NCBI GenBank assembly: GCA_963580455.1
Contig: OY756960.1
Coordinates: 26,719,238 to 26,783,237 of the forward strand
DNA length: 64,000 bases
From: Euonymus europaeus
Taxonomy: Eukaryota > Streptophyta > Magnoliopsida > Celastrales > Celastraceae
Direction of reading: 5' to 3'
The notes under the pieces are model-generated. The model did not search any database. It was not told the DNA's origin and saw nothing but the letters and a program-made list of their open reading frames with translations. Below, piece by piece: positions 1 through 13,100 of the stretch; positions within the stretch are counted from its first letter, which is position 1, and each line of letters opens with the position of its first letter. A program made the translations under genes and the position numbers.

Positions 1-151
1 AATCATGACAAATCTCTGATTGCTGTGGCTTTTGGATGGAGATTGATTTACATGTGACTCGCAATGAATTCTGCTTAGATTCAAAATCCAACTTTTGGTT
101 ACTGAAACAACCAATATAACTTTATGTCACACTTCTTGAACTTTGGTAGAT

Positions 152-2319
152 ATGAGTGACGAAACAAAAGAGTATGAAGATCAACATAATCGCTCTGCTC
201 CTCGTCTGAATGCAAGAATCCTCTCATCTTTGTCAAGGAGATCAGTGGCTGCACATCCTTGGCATGATCTTGAGATTGGTACTTTTGGGATGATCATGTT
301 CACATTCATAGTTAAATTCTTTTTTCTTAAAGTAGATGAAGCAGTCTAATTATGCTGCCGACTTTTTCTTTTCTTTTTCCTTCAGGGCCTGGAGCTCCCA
401 TGGTCTTCAACGTTGTAAGTGTTCTTTCCAAGTTCAACATTAGATTTCGTTGCATAAATAGCCTCAGGGCTGAAACTTATCAATGAACGGAATGTGCAAA
501 TTACAGACTTTGATTTGAACATTATAATTTCCTTCACTTAGGAATAAGATGCATATGATGTACAATTGAACTTTCCGTCCTGTGGGAAGCTGGAAAAACA
601 TTTACGATGATTTGCTGTAAAAGATTAAATCTACAATTAAGTAAATTGTAAAAGTGTAATTTGGTTTTGTTGTTTCAAAAAGCAACTTTCAAAGTCCCTG
701 CTCGTGGGGTGTGAAGTATCTGCTTGTTGAATATGACAATTATCTCGTTGAATGGTACAGGTTGTGGAGATCACCAAAGGAAGCAAAGTAAAATATGAAC
801 TTGACAAGAAGACAGGACTAATAAAGGTATATATACTATCACACCTCTTAAATATAGATCTGTAGTTATAATTCACTGGGATGTCTTTGAGCGCCATCTT
901 TGACAGCTTGTTTGTATAGTAAAACTCTGCGTCTACTTCAAAAACTGTGTCAAGTCTGTCCGATTGGTTTTATCCTTTTCCTCTTAGATGGAGTATTTTA
1001 CGCCTCAAGTAACTTTGAAATGTGGATGGGTGACTGCCTGACTGGATTGGATGTGTGGATTAAGGAGGACTACAAAATTTCTGTGCTACACAATTGATTT
1101 CCTTGCATAATTTTCTCATCAACTGGAATATTTAGTTGTTATTTTTCTCTGTGTTTTGATACCTCCCTCATAATTTATTACTATTAAATGGCTGCTAGGT
1201 TGATCGGGTTCTTTATTCATCAGTGGTTTATCCTCATAACTATGGCTTCATCCCCCGCACTTTATGTGAAGATAACGATCCGTTGGATGTTTTGGTTCTC
1301 ATGCAGGTAGCTTTTTAAATTTTGTATTTGATTTAATAAGGGGATTGAACATTTAATCATATTCCCAAGGAAAATTAATGCTGGAAAGTTTAGGAGTTGT
1401 CTTACATTGCTGAGAAAATAAAGTTCCTTCCATCTATTTCTATCAAGTAAAATACATTTTCACTTTGTGACTCCCAAACAATAACCACATTCTATCTTTT
1501 GGAAATTTCAAAACCGATTTAAGTATTACAGAAGATATCTTACTTATTTTGTTGCATGACATGTATTACCTTTTGGTTTTAGTTATTTTCACAACTTTTG
1601 AATGATTTTATCATCATGATAACCTTTGAGGTTTCATTGCTGCATTCAATACTTTCTATAACATCAGTGATCTGCAGTTATTCACTTGTCTAATGGTGTG
1701 AATAGGAACCAGTCGTGCCTGGTTGTTTTCTGAGAGCAAGGGCCATTGGACTAATGCCGATGATTGACCAGGTACTTCATTGGAACTCCAAAACACTAAA
1801 ACTTTGGCACTTTGTCTATGATCACTGTCACTGGAATATATTATTGTAATTATTTTTCTTGTTATATTCCAGGGAGAGAAAGATGATAAGATCATCGCCG
1901 TCTGTGCCGATGATCCCGAGTATAAACACTTCACTGACATTAATGAACTTGCCCCTCATCGGCTTTCTGAGATTCGTCGTTTCTTTGAAGACTGTACGTT
2001 TTCAGTCTAAGATTTAAAACCTTGCTGGTAAACTCTATATATGACATACAGATGCTCATGGTTATCTTTTAACAAATCGAGCTAATTGCAGACAAGAAAA
2101 ATGAGAACAAGGAGGTTGCAGTTGATGATTTTTTGCCTCCCACAGCTGCAAAGGAAGCTATTCAATACTCCATGTAAGTCTAATAAAAAGAAAGAAGAAG
2201 AAAAACTAGTGGTTGTTGCCTTGTTGGATGCTTTACAAGTAACTTCTTGTTTTTTTTAACGTGTTTTTGGGTACAGGGATCTATATGCTGAGTACATCCT
2301 GCACTCCCTGAGGAGATGA
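152..2319 (+). CDS. PPA: Soluble inorganic pyrophosphatase (family I), 8 exons
   Basis: Hydrolyses cytosolic pyrophosphate to two phosphates with Mg2+, pulling biosynthetic reactions forward. I place exons at 152-278, 386-414, 761-826, 1199-1306, 1706-1771, 1873-1993, 2092-2173 and 2277-2319; all borders are GT-AG and the sum (642 nt) gives 213 residues, the normal length for plant PPA proteins. The N-terminal segment around [15 protein letters not shown], the [23 protein letters not shown] block carrying the metal-binding acidic residues (the signature aspartates lie in EDNDPLDVL), [15 protein letters not shown] and the FFEDYKKNE tail are all visible. The start is the ATG at 152, just after an acceptor-like tract, so a 5'UTR intron and exon probably lie left of position 140. 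No break is seen. Its neighbour is an NGA gene, as I recall for PPA3 and PPA5 in Arabidopsis. Confidence 0.95.
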
Positions 2320-3479
2320 AGAGAGAAGGGGGGTGGCTATATTGACTTCATTTTATCTGAAGAAAATGCTTTGCTTTTGAACAAGTTGTCTTATCAACTA
2401 TATGAACAGCTTCTTTTGTTTGGTTTGGTTTTGTTTTGTTTGATGATTGTTAATTTCGGATTCTTTTGAGAGATCCACACTGAATGACTATTTACTGTCA
2501 CATTCAAGAAAATTTTGTTTCATTTTCCTCTTCCTCCGGAGTTTATCTCAGGATAAATCATAAATGTAGGCTTTAATAATGCTTAAGAAGAGCCCAATTT
2601 GCATTTCGAATGCTCTTTGCGGAAAGCCCAATTATTTGTCAGACAGACTTCTAAGAAGTCAACAGGAAGTCTCTGGCCCATTAGGTTTCCTAGGGCAGGG
2701 CCTGGCCTTCTGAGGGACGCGCTTTTCAGCTCTTGGAAATGAGAAATAAAATCAAATAATATTAATTCCTGCTCTCGCTTCACTTATTGAATCTGACTTT
2801 GCTCCATCATAGAATATCAATACTGTATCTTTGACCATATCCAGACTACTTTTCATAGTGCATGAGGATCGCACTTTGAAGATGGCGTAATTCTTATCAG
2901 AATTTAGCACCCATGTCTCCGTACACAAATTCCATTTTCAATGTTTCCTATAGCCACCCTCACTGCACAACACTGGCCAAAAAAATCACATAGTATTATG
3001 TTGTAAAATCAAATCCGGACCACTACAAATCAATATTGTTCTCTTTTTGAGTTATTCTGTGAATACACTCAAAGTTTTATTCCATTGGGCTTTCCCGATT
3101 TGATATTTGGATTCAGGGAGGGTTTTTTAATGGGTAGAGACCTGAGTTATATTATAAATCCACATCGATCACTTCATAAAAATATGGGATACTTTACAGA
3201 TTGTGTGTAAAATGCCATAAAATCAAAGGCATTCGAGGGTTTCCTTTCTTTCTTTCTTGTTTTTCGGACGTATAATATTCATTTATTAAAAATCTGGAAA
3301 TAACATGTAGTACCCGACAAGAGTGGAAGGGTGCCGCGAGCCTTTGCAACGTAAGTTTGACGGTAATGGACGAGCTATCGAGTATTGAAGGAACTAAGTG
3401 GTCTAAATCTCACATCGCTCGGATGAAGATCTAATGTGCAGAATATAATACGTCAAAGTTTCTAACATGTTACAATCGT

Positions 3480-3970
3480 TTTTCTAGGGGTGGAAATACA
3501 GGTTTTTGGTTATATTTGAGATCGAAAATAAGAAATGACATAAACTGAACCGTATAATTCATAGAACCGAACCAAAGTGTAATAAATAGTTCGATTTTTT
3601 TATTTTTCGGTTTAAACCGAGTTAATGAAATAATGTGAAGTAAAAGTCTAAATTTTAGTTAGATTTGTCAAATCTTATTTCTTATGAGTGAATTTAGTCG
3701 GTAAATACTAATAGTCAAGCTGTCAAAAACTAACTAGTAGTTATATTAGTTGTATCTCATACCGAAAGACTAATATTAGTTATATAAAATATATATATAT
3801 AAATAAAGTTCGACTTTCCGGTTTGAAACCGAAATTATTTTCAATAATTTGAAAACCGGAATTCACAAAATTATAAAATAAAAACCGAACCATAAACTGA
3901 ATCGCACTTAGTTTTTGGTTCAATTTGCGGTCATATTTCAATTTGGTCTGGGTTCTTTCATCCATACGAT
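3480..3970. repeat. MITE-like inverted repeat rich in AACCGAAC motifs
   Basis: The left part carries a GGGTGGAAATAC start and repeated CCGAACC-type words. The right part carries the same words in reverse complement (CCGGTTTGAAACCG, AAAACCGAACC). The centre has a TTTAAACCGAGTTAA palindrome-like patch. It looks like a foldback non-autonomous DNA transposon. I could not define exact termini or a target-site duplication. Confidence 0.4.
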
Positions 3971-5403
3971 TTTCTTTGGAATAGTGTCATCATATCTCAT
4001 CAGAATTATGCAACGAGAGGATCCAAAAGGAAAAAATTGTGATATAAGTAAAAATACGGGCCGTTACATAACATACATATATATATATATATAAAAAAAA
4101 TCAACAAGAGATAACAAGGAGAGAGAGAGAGAGAAAAATGAAAAGGGTACCACAAGAAATGAATACCGGAATGGGGCTAAGCCCGGGAAAGCGACTTAAC
4201 AGCCGGCCACCAAAGCTTTTAACGGTTTCTGAGAGGGCACGGAGTTGGGCCCATACAGAGACTACCCTATATATCTAGTGTGGGGTAAATTAACAAAAGA
4301 GTGGTACTACCCTACTAGGCAGTAGGCACGAGACATGGCATGGTGGCTGTGGCTCCGTATATACACACACACTCCTGCTGCAGCATCTATAGGTGCAGCT
4401 CGTGCTGGTGCTTTTTGCATATAAAAACTTTGTGCCCACACTGTTCAAGTGGTGATGGGAATTATATACGAGTTTCCTCTCTCATCTTTATTCAAGTTTT
4501 CTGATTTTTTGTGTCCCTGATCCCATACACGTGGGCCTGCACAAATCCCCCATTTCAGTATATTATATTATTAAAAACATATATTTGTTTATTATCAACT
4601 TGTGTAGAGCCACCGAGTCCTAGACCCCCGGGGGCATATGAACATATGAACGAGAGCTGTTGTCACTCATCATACTCTTGAGAATATGTATACAAAGTGA
4701 AGTGACCGACCCTTCATTCTTTTTTTCCTTCTAGAAGAGTGACCCACCCTTCATTCATCAATGTTCTATGTTCTGCAATTCGTTATGATTGGCTTTTAGA
4801 GAGTAGAATGAAGGTGAGACTGAGAGATACGGATGAGATTCGTGCATATAATTTCATATTTGATTAATTTTAGGAGTATAAAATTATTACACTCATATTC
4901 GCTATTCATTTTATATCAAACATGACATGCTCATCCCAACCTCACACTCATTAGATTATGAACCAAATGCCGTGTTGAATTGATTGGCCTGGGGCTATTC
5001 CGGCGTATTAAAAAAAGTTGACTGCCTCCTCTGTAGGAATTTGGAAGTGGAGGGGAGGAAGACATTTGTAGACAACCTTAACGTCGCATCCATCAATGAG
5101 AATGCATGGGATTTGGGTTGGAGCTGTTAGGACCAAGTTACAATCAAACAACTCATCTAGTCACAACAACAACAAAAAACATAAAACGTGAGATTGTTAA
5201 CGGCACTAGTTAGCTAGTGCATGTGTTTGTACAGGTACTCTATATATCTCTACTAGTGGTCCTCACTCCTCATCACAAAGTCACACTAAGCTAGCTATAT
5301 AGACTATACACATAACAGCTGCACTTGCACCTCTAATTAATTAAACATTGCAAATGCATCGTACTTGGACTGTTAGACATGGAAAGAAAAAGGTAAATCG
5401 TTT

Positions 5404-5407
<4 letters not shown>

Positions 5408-5439
<32 letters not shown>
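5408..5439. repeat. (GA)n microsatellite
   Basis: About 16 uninterrupted GA dinucleotides. A shorter GA run lies at about 4119-4133. Confidence 0.9.
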
Positions 5440-5442
<3 letters not shown>

Positions 5443-6429
5443 TTTATCTGAATAAATGATGAAAGAGTGTTCTCCAGAGATATACATACATCTATACACT
5501 GATAAGCCTTAACTTTAGCTTTAAGGGGGGTGGGGATTTAGCATATGTATAGAGCAGCATCACCTGCAATGCATGGTTCTGGGTTTAGGCCCATATATGA
5601 TGTTAAAGTCATGAAAGTTCCTCGGAAATTCTTGGTAAAAGCTATAATTAGTTGTAATAAGTAACGACAATAAAAGTATGCACTTATGAAGAAGAAGGAG
5701 AAGAAAAGCTCTTTTGCTGCTGCATGTGTACTGTTTATATGCATTAGTGAGCATCGATCGGAAGCTAAGCTAGCTAGGGAAAAAGGTGAAGGTAAGATTA
5801 CATAGCCTAATGCCTGTGCAGACAAATTAAGGAACAGTATAAACTAGCTAGTTTGGTTTTGCATTCAATGTTTGGTTACCGATCTTCTGATCCTGTTAAG
5901 ACCATATGACTTTGCATCATCATCACAAAAGGCTGAGTGGCTAATAGTACGGATGTAGCGTTTTGAGATAAATTTTTTTTTCTCTTTTTTAAAAAAAGTT
6001 ATAAATATGTAGTATTCACCCTAGCTAATTTAACGATATATTTTTATTCGAAATAAAAGTCAAATTTAACGTGAAAAAATATAACAATTCAAGATCGTCA
6101 AACATAAACTCAAAACATTTAATATTTTGATTGCGATGAATTTCTTTTTTGTTTGCAACAAAAAATGTTTATTGTTTGATTCGTTAGAGCGAATGCTCAC
6201 TTCATTTTTTTAAAATAAAAAAAAATCCTGAGAGAGGCTACATCTGTTGGGCATCCAAAAACGCATCATGCTAGGTAGTGCATTATTGTACAATTAAATA
6301 TCTTAATTAATAAATCCTAAAATGTTAAAAAAAATTTTGATAAAAGATGACGATATTCCAGAATTTTATTAATATCCTCATTTAAGATGGAAGACTGAAG
6401 AATACCAAAGTTATAAATAGAAGAAGAGA

Positions 6430-6750
6430 AATATAGAGATTGCCGACTCAGCCCAATACACGAAGAAAGCCGACACAACCGCTAATATCTCGCCTAAGAC
6501 CACCCAGCAAGGCAAATCATTAGAAAAAAGAATTGCAGCAAAAAGCACCACTCAAGCTCACATCATACGGCCCAGCTTTGTGCAGAACAAAGACAACCTT
6601 GCAAGAAGAGATCACAGTGAGCTTAAATCAGTCAAGAGAAAGCCAAGCCACCATGAGCTCCTGCCTTGCAACCCCTTGTTTTGCCAAAAAAATCAGCCAC
6701 CTCATTAGCCTCCCTCCAAATATGTCTGAAGGCAACCAAAAATGTTAATC
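6430..6750 (-). mobile_element. LINE remnant (RNase H-like tail)
   Basis: On the minus strand between about 6740 and 6670 one frame reads FRHIWREANEVADFFGK. This is the HxxREANxxAD pattern that closes the RNase H-like domain of plant non-LTR retrotransposons. Frame breaks follow immediately, and no reverse transcriptase region is present, so this is a decayed 3' fragment. The ends are approximate. Confidence 0.5.
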
Positions 6751-7799
6751 TGGCGAGTCAAATTTGAGTTGTTCGAGTGAAACTCATTGAAAGCATTCAG
6801 AATAAAATTTGAGTTGATTCAATCCAAAGTATTCATAGATTTTATGCACGTGTAGAAGAATAAAACTCTACTTGTGCCTCCTTATTAATAAACTATAAAT
6901 AAGTCATATTTTTCACACACACACACAAAAACAAAAAAAAACAAAAATCTCTGACCATTAGTGCGATTTTGGCCATAATGCAGCGATCACTCTCCTCATT
7001 GTCAATTTTGGTAGCCCAGAGAGGTACAGTTCCAACCGATAAGTGTGAAGATCTAACTGGACCACTCATTCCATAATTCAGTACACACTGGAGGAGTCGT
7101 GATGCACCAAAAAACCAGATTTTAGCTAATTAAGCACAAAATAATGTTTGAAAAGTTATTAAGCTCTGTTAAGAATTCTTGAAACGGACTCTCCATTGCC
7201 TTTTCTCGACATCGTGTTCCCTACTGGAATCTCGTGCATGCACAGGAGTTTGTTTATCTTGGATTATATATGTACGTCGGCAATATTATATATTTATATG
7301 CTACTAGGGTTACGTTGTTGGTCCATGGAATGTTGTTATTACTCAATTATGCCGAGACATACAGCTTGTTAGAAGAGTTCATGAGATAATTAAATATCAT
7401 ATATATGTAATTAACCATTAATGAATACGCCAAATCTATGGAGGTAAAGAGGAATGTTAGTCATTAATACATACATGTCTATGTATATATATATACATTG
7501 TTTGGCTTGATGTGTGAATACATAGGGATCCGTGAAGGGTTGAGTTTAAGAGCGAGGCTTCAAAAAACTTTTCTTCTTTTAACTCCCATCCAGGACCAGC
7601 AGTACACACAATCAATGACACTAGACTCAAAACTCATAACCTAAACCTAACTAAACATCATTATCCACTCCCCCCCTTTTTTTTTCTTTTTTTTTTAGAG
7701 ATAACTATACATTAAACCAAGTAAAAGAAATGCATATGACTAAAAATTACTGGCAATGCAACAGCATTCCGGGTCTAAATACTATGAGCAATATATTAC

Positions 7800-8290
7800 A
7801 GTCTTGAAATTTTCTCGAAAGGCACTGCTTGGGAAATATGAGAATACTGATTTTGGGGTGTTTTTAAGTAGCGGTTCTGACCGATTATGAGAGTATCGAT
7901 TTTGGACGATTTTAGTAGTCATTTTTAAAACAATCCACTCCGGCACTTGGGAAAGTATTAAAACCCTAAAAAATTCAGCACTTGGAAAAGTATTAAAGCA
8001 TCGGTTTTGAAGGTTTTTAAAAATATTAAATTGTTATATGATGAGAGAAAGAAAACAATGAATTTCTAAAAATCCTCAAAATGCCCCAATTTTGGGGTTT
8101 TTTAAAAAAAAATCGGTCAAGTTAAGACTACGTACACTAGTTTTGGGGGGTTTTTAAATCTCCCAAAATCAATGTCCCTAAAATGTGAACAAGTAAATAT
8201 TTTTAAAACCCCTAATTTTTAATCACCTAAAAAGCTCTCATTTCCAATCATTTTCGGTCTCCTAAACAGAGTTTAGATCTCTCATTTTAA
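7800..8290. repeat. Low-complexity, weakly inverted repeat block
   Basis: Repeated words such as GATTTTGGGG, TTTTTAAGTAGCGG and CCCAAAATCA occur in both orientations. This suggests a decayed foldback element, but the arms are too diverged to define termini by eye. Confidence 0.25.
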
Positions 8291-8649
8291 CCCCCAGTCC
8301 ATGATGTATGCGAGAATATCTATCGATTATGAATAAGAATGTAGTACCCTCTATATATCTAATAATTCCTATGCCTATGCATGGGGTTAAATTAATGAGA
8401 ATAAAAAATTAGAATACCAAACATTTAAAAAAAATACTATATAGTAGTGATAGCCTAACATATATGAAAACGACACACGACTCTCTCACATGACCTGAAC
8501 CAGATTAATAAATGGGTCCCCACCCCCGAAGGTATAATAAAACCCTCCTCGATCTTTAATTACTTCTCAATCCCATCAGTCCCTCAAGGGGGATCGTTAA
8601 CAATCTAGTTTACCTAATTAGCCAGCAGAGCAAAATCAATTGCCATTTA

Positions 8650-8662
8650 TCTATATATATAT
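8650..8662 (+). promoter_or_regulatory. Candidate TATA box of the NGA gene
   Basis: A CTATATATATATT stretch lies about 620 bases before the NGA start. The distance fits a gene with a long, intron-bearing 5'UTR: a donor-like CAG|GTTAAT lies near 8910 and acceptors near 9043 and 9188. The site is inferred from position and composition only. Confidence 0.3.
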
Positions 8663-9069
8663 TCCTACAAGTGCTACGTCAACAACGTGACCAAGTTGTC
8701 CTTATTGAATTATGTGGAGCTTGTACAGTATCATTAGGGTTTGAGTGGTGGGTGTGTTTTGGTGAAAGAAGAAGGGCACTGGCCTTAATCATTGAATTAC
8801 TGCAGGCTAGGAGACTGAGAAAGCTCCTATTCATTTTAATTTTGCCTCTTTCTGGCTGGGTCCGCACAAATCTTGAACAAGATCTCTTCAATTACAAGTT
8901 CTACGTACAGGTTAATTAGTCTTTCTTTTCAGTTTTCACGTACCACCACGCATATACCCTTGTCATCGGCTATATACACACATACCTTTTTCATTTTCAC
9001 TATATCCCTTCTTTAATATTGTGGGTGGATTTGTTTTCCGCAGCAATCCTGCGGAGTGTGTTCATCCTG

Positions 9070-9171
9070 ATGAACTTTGTGGACGAAGGACAAAAGGAGT
9101 ATTACGTTGATAAAGAAGACGCAAGAGAAACCCTTTATTTCTTTCTCTTACACCCCCTCATCTTCTGCTAA
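9070..9171 (+). other. In-frame upstream ORF (33 codons) of the NGA gene
   Basis: ATG at 9070 opens a reading frame starting MNFVDEGQKEYY and ending at TAA 9169-9171. It is in the same frame as the NGA protein, and after the stop the frame stays open into NGA. It may be a regulatory uORF, or an N-terminal extension cut off by a stop or by unrecognised splicing. Canonical acceptor-like sequences end at 9043 (TTTTCCGCAG) and 9188 (CTAAT branch-like site, then TATACAG), so part of this stretch may be intronic. Confidence 0.4.
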
Positions 9172-9273
9172 TTCTCCCAATTATACAGCCAAAACCTAAT
9201 CCTTTCGTTGGGGCATTTGATCAGTCACACACCAGGACCTGTCAATTTCGACAGCAACAAGAATCTAGACCTT

Positions 9274-10122
9274 ATGGAGTTATCACTAGGCGGTACAAGT
9301 AGTGAAAGATCAGCAGCAGCAGCAGTAGGAGGAGGAGGAGGAGGTGGAGGGTCTATTGAGAAAGAACACATGTTCGACAAAGTAGTGACTCCAAGCGATG
9401 TGGGGAAGCTGAACAGGCTAGTGATACCAAAACAACACGCGGAAAAGTACTTCCCACTCAATTCCTCATCAACAGAAAAAGGCCTTCTCTTAAACTTCGA
9501 AGATCGGAACGGCAAGGCGTGGCGATTCAGGTACTCTTATTGGAACAGCAGTCAGAGCTATGTGATGACCAAAGGATGGAGCAGGTTTGTGAAGGAGAAG
9601 AAGCTTGATGCTGGAGATGTTGTGTCGTTTCAACGCGGTGTTGGCGAGCCAGGCAGGGATCGATTGTACATAGACTGGAGGAAAAGGCCTAATCCCCTCG
9701 AATCTACACCGATTCAGTTCCAGTTTCCACAGGAAGTGCGGTGGGGGAGGATCTACTCAATTGCACAACCGCAACTGGGATCCATGAATTATAATTTGTA
9801 CCCTTATCATTACAATCTTCAACAACAGCATCTACAGCAGCAACAACATGGACCGATTGTTGGTTTCGGAAATGGAGTATTACAACAATATTATTTAAGG
9901 TCATCATCGTCAGCGGTATCACAAGAAGGGGGGAATTTGCAACCGATGGTGATCAATTCAGTTCCAGTTGTTCATGGAACTAAAACTGTAGCGCCGCTAA
10001 AGCGACTTAGGTTGTTTGGTGTGAACATGGAGTGCAGCACTAGTACTAGTGCACAGGATGAAGTAATCTCTCCTCAGTTAGCCTCAGCCGGTTCTCCTTC
10101 CTCTCGATCTCCTCCTTCATAA
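9274..10122 (+). CDS. NGA: NGATHA-type B3-domain transcription factor
   Basis: Nuclear DNA-binding factor. NGATHA proteins shape lateral organs, style and stigma. The single coding exon encodes 282 residues from the first ATG in the open frame (MELSLGG, like the NGA3 start). The B3 domain runs from about residue 31 to 140 and contains [34 protein letters not shown] and [17 protein letters not shown], which is the NGA rather than the NGA-like spelling. A Gly run (about 19-26) precedes it, a Gln/His/Tyr-rich linker follows, and the family's C-terminal repression motif RLFGVNMEC starts near residue 246, preceded by MVINSVPVV. Codons upstream of 9274 stay open to 9172. Arabidopsis NGA1 and NGA4 both sit beside pyrophosphatase genes, as here. 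I cannot assign which of NGA1-4 it corresponds to. Confidence 0.93.
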   Translation: MELSLGGTSSERSAAAAVGGGGGGGGSIEKEHMFDKVVTPSDVGKLNRLVIPKQHAEKYFPLNSSSTEKGLLLNFEDRNGKAWRFRYSYWNSSQSYVMTKGWSRFVKEKKLDAGDVVSFQRGVGEPGRDRLYIDWRKRPNPLESTPIQFQFPQEVRWGRIYSIAQPQLGSMNYNLYPYHYNLQQQHLQQQQHGPIVGFGNGVLQQYYLRSSSSAVSQEGGNLQPMVINSVPVVHGTKTVAPLKRLRLFGVNMECSTSTSAQDEVISPQLASAGSPSSRSPPS

Positions 10123-13100
10123 TTAAGATTACCGGGTAGCAATTCACCGGTGTCAGGAATGCAAATTGAGTTTTCAAAGAAAGGGAAGTCTTGTTCCTCG
10201 TCCGATTTTGATTTATGAGCAGTAATGATCAATTGAGGCCTGGAAGATAAGTCTTCCTTTGTTGTTTCTTTCTTTTGGGGGTTAGATTTAAACACCCATT
10301 GCGTAATTAATCATCAGATGCATTGGAATTAGAGAGTGTAACTACATGGAATTGAAAATCTTTTCAACTGTGTCTAACACATTATATATAGTTTCCTTTA
10401 ATAGGACCTGCGGGTTCTCCAACTGTATTTTGGGTTATTAGCATTGTTGTTCCTCTGTACAGTTATTGATGTGGTATACGTAGATCTCTCTCTCTCTTTT
10501 TTTCTTGTCTGTAATGTCAGTAATTGTATGGTACAAAGCAGGCCAATCGATGGCTGGTTCAGGTTCATGATCAGTTCGATCTGCTCATTCTTTTTTCTTT
10601 GGCTTCAATAATTTTCCTTGTTTGGTTAATGTTTTTATTGCTGCCGCCCGCCTAGTGAAGCAGGCTCGCAGGGTTGAAGCGCAGAAAGCTACCACTATAC
10701 GACTGTAAAAGGTACCATGCTTGTGTATTTATTTAAATAACGTGTATTTTTTCTGGTTAATTAATAATATAGAGATCGAGTTATATATATGCATATCGTT
10801 CTTGGTAAATCTTAGTATCATTTTTTTGGGTTTTTAAAATAAATGGCTTTTCAGCAGCTACCATTGTTGTGTTTGGATTACTACACACACTCAAAAAGGT
10901 ATGTCCTTGGAACTTTGCGCTCAAATTAATGCTTTGTTCAATGTTGTCACGAGTAGATGTTTTAATATGTGTGCTATATATGTTGTTAATTAATTAATTA
11001 ATTAATACTGGGTGAAGGTGAACGAGTACTATTGACATGTTTTGAGTCTTTATATAAGGTTATCATTGCAGCCTATATATAGAATTATGTGAGCCAGACT
11101 GAAACAATTTATTTGGATATATATGGCCCTTATCTGCCCTAATTAAACCTCTACCCTAGGTAGCATGCAGTATATATACTATTCAGGCTCAATCTCAATT
11201 TATTAAAATAGTTGTTACCGTTGGCAAGAGCTATTTATCTGGATCATGATGGAAATGAAAATTAGAACTATACATACATCTGTCTGTCTGTCTGTATATG
11301 TATAATTATTCGTATATATGTGCTGTCTATTCTAAATCTGATGATAAACGAGAGAAAAGAAGAAGGTAAGAAGTTTCTGTATATAATTAAATTCTACTTG
11401 GAATGGGGAAAGATTAAAGTTCCATGTCCACCACCTGATCAACAGATTTAATTTGGTAATGTTACATGAAATTATGATCAGATCTGCATGAGAATATAAG
11501 TTAGGAAGAGTTGAGTCAGCTGGCAGTCCAAATTGAACTTGTTCCAATCCCATATGCATGCCCAATATAGGCAAGAGGCACAACTTTTTGGTTGTGTTAA
11601 TTTGGATATCTGAGTTCCCTAAATAGTGATGAGAGTGTACATGCATTTTCCTTAAATTAGTCAGGCCTTCTTGTTCTCCCTAGATTGGTCTAATATTTCT
11701 AAACAGTACCGTTTAGTTAAGGTGCAGGTGAGTCTGTGTATATATATAAAATCACTTTTTTGGCCAACGTCGCTTTGCTAATTAAGAGGAAATCAATGTA
11801 ATTTGAAATATTATGGTAGTAGTTGTACTTTCTTAATTGGTGCAGCTGATTAGCCGTCAAAGATGTTCTTCCAAAACAGGAATCATGAAACGCAAGTGAT
11901 TCAACTCTTCCTAAGTTAAGTGAGTTGAGGTTTGTCTCTTCTCAATTAAGCACACATGCATGTATGTTTGCTATCACAATTGCATTAATGCTTCAAAAAT
12001 AGTTTTTGCATGATTCAGTACTGTGGATGTATGTATGTGTGTCTGTTACTTCCTCTCTCACTCTTTCATGATATTGGTTTACAATATATAGATGCATTGC
12101 ATGCATTGGTGACCAACTAGAGCACTTGATAAACCACTATATATACCACTTTGCTTAGACTATCATAGCTAATATTTTCATTATATTTCTGTCAGATTTT
12201 TTGTGTGTGAAAGGGAGTGGGGTGGGGAGGCTCGAACTCGAGCCTTATATGAAATACAAGACACATGAGTGTCATCTGAGCTTCACATGAGTCATTTACT
12301 TTAAATCGTACACTAATTAAAAATCAGTCCTTTTATTGTTATATGGAGTATACAAGAGAGCATGAGAAAAATAGAGATGAAAATGATTTTATAGACATGT
12401 AATATATATTGGGTTTCATGCACGGCACACTTTTGAACATTGGAAAAAAGCTATTGAGTCAAAATGATTTTCTAATACGATTTTTGAAATATTAGTCTGC
12501 ACATATTATTATTTCCAATAAGCTATCAGGTCAATCTTGTACAGTTGAATTCCTTTCTAACTAATTCAAATTTACTATTTTTATAAGAATAGTTTGAGGA
12601 CCATGATTTCCTTTTCAATGATATATATTAGTGATTAATTTTCTACCCTAGAGTGTCAAGTTCAACATGTTCCAAGGCAGGGCAATTCCTTGGCCGATGC
12701 ATTGGCTTCCCCTACTATATAATTCGAACCCTTTGTTAAGCTGAATCTCTGCTTATGGAGGAGGTTCCCACCTCCATCCAATCTTTGTATTTATCTGAGT
12801 GTGTTCTTCCTTAATATATGAGCTTCGTTAAAATAAAATAAAAAAGTTTGAGGACTAACATTATAGCAATTATTTGTTTTTCCTCATTTTGTTTGTATTT
12901 TTATTTATTATAAATCATATTATTTTTTGTATTATTATTAGTATGAGAGGTTCTCGATCCAACACTATTCTACTTCAAGTCCTAACTTTGTAATTGGAAG
13001 ACTCGCGACAACGTGGAAACACACACATATGGGGTTTAGCATTGACTGTTTAGAAAGGTAAATTTTATTAGTTATATATAATTGCATATATACAAGAGAA

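Larger units (their letters stand above)
2320..9060. other. Gene-free stretch between PPA and NGA
   Basis: The first 250 bases are the PPA 3'UTR. After that I see no supported coding exon. The stretch holds an inverted-repeat MITE-like block (3480-3970), (AT)n near 4077-4092, a (GA)n tract, a minus-strand LINE remnant (about 6430-6750) and T-rich low-complexity DNA with weak inverted repeats (about 7800-8290). Towards the right end lies the presumed 5' region of the NGA gene. Confidence 0.6.

Noticed and set aside
9225..9515. Minus-strand open frame of 96 codons with a Pro run
   Set aside because: Lies entirely inside the NGA coding exon; the Pro run is the complement of the Gly codons.
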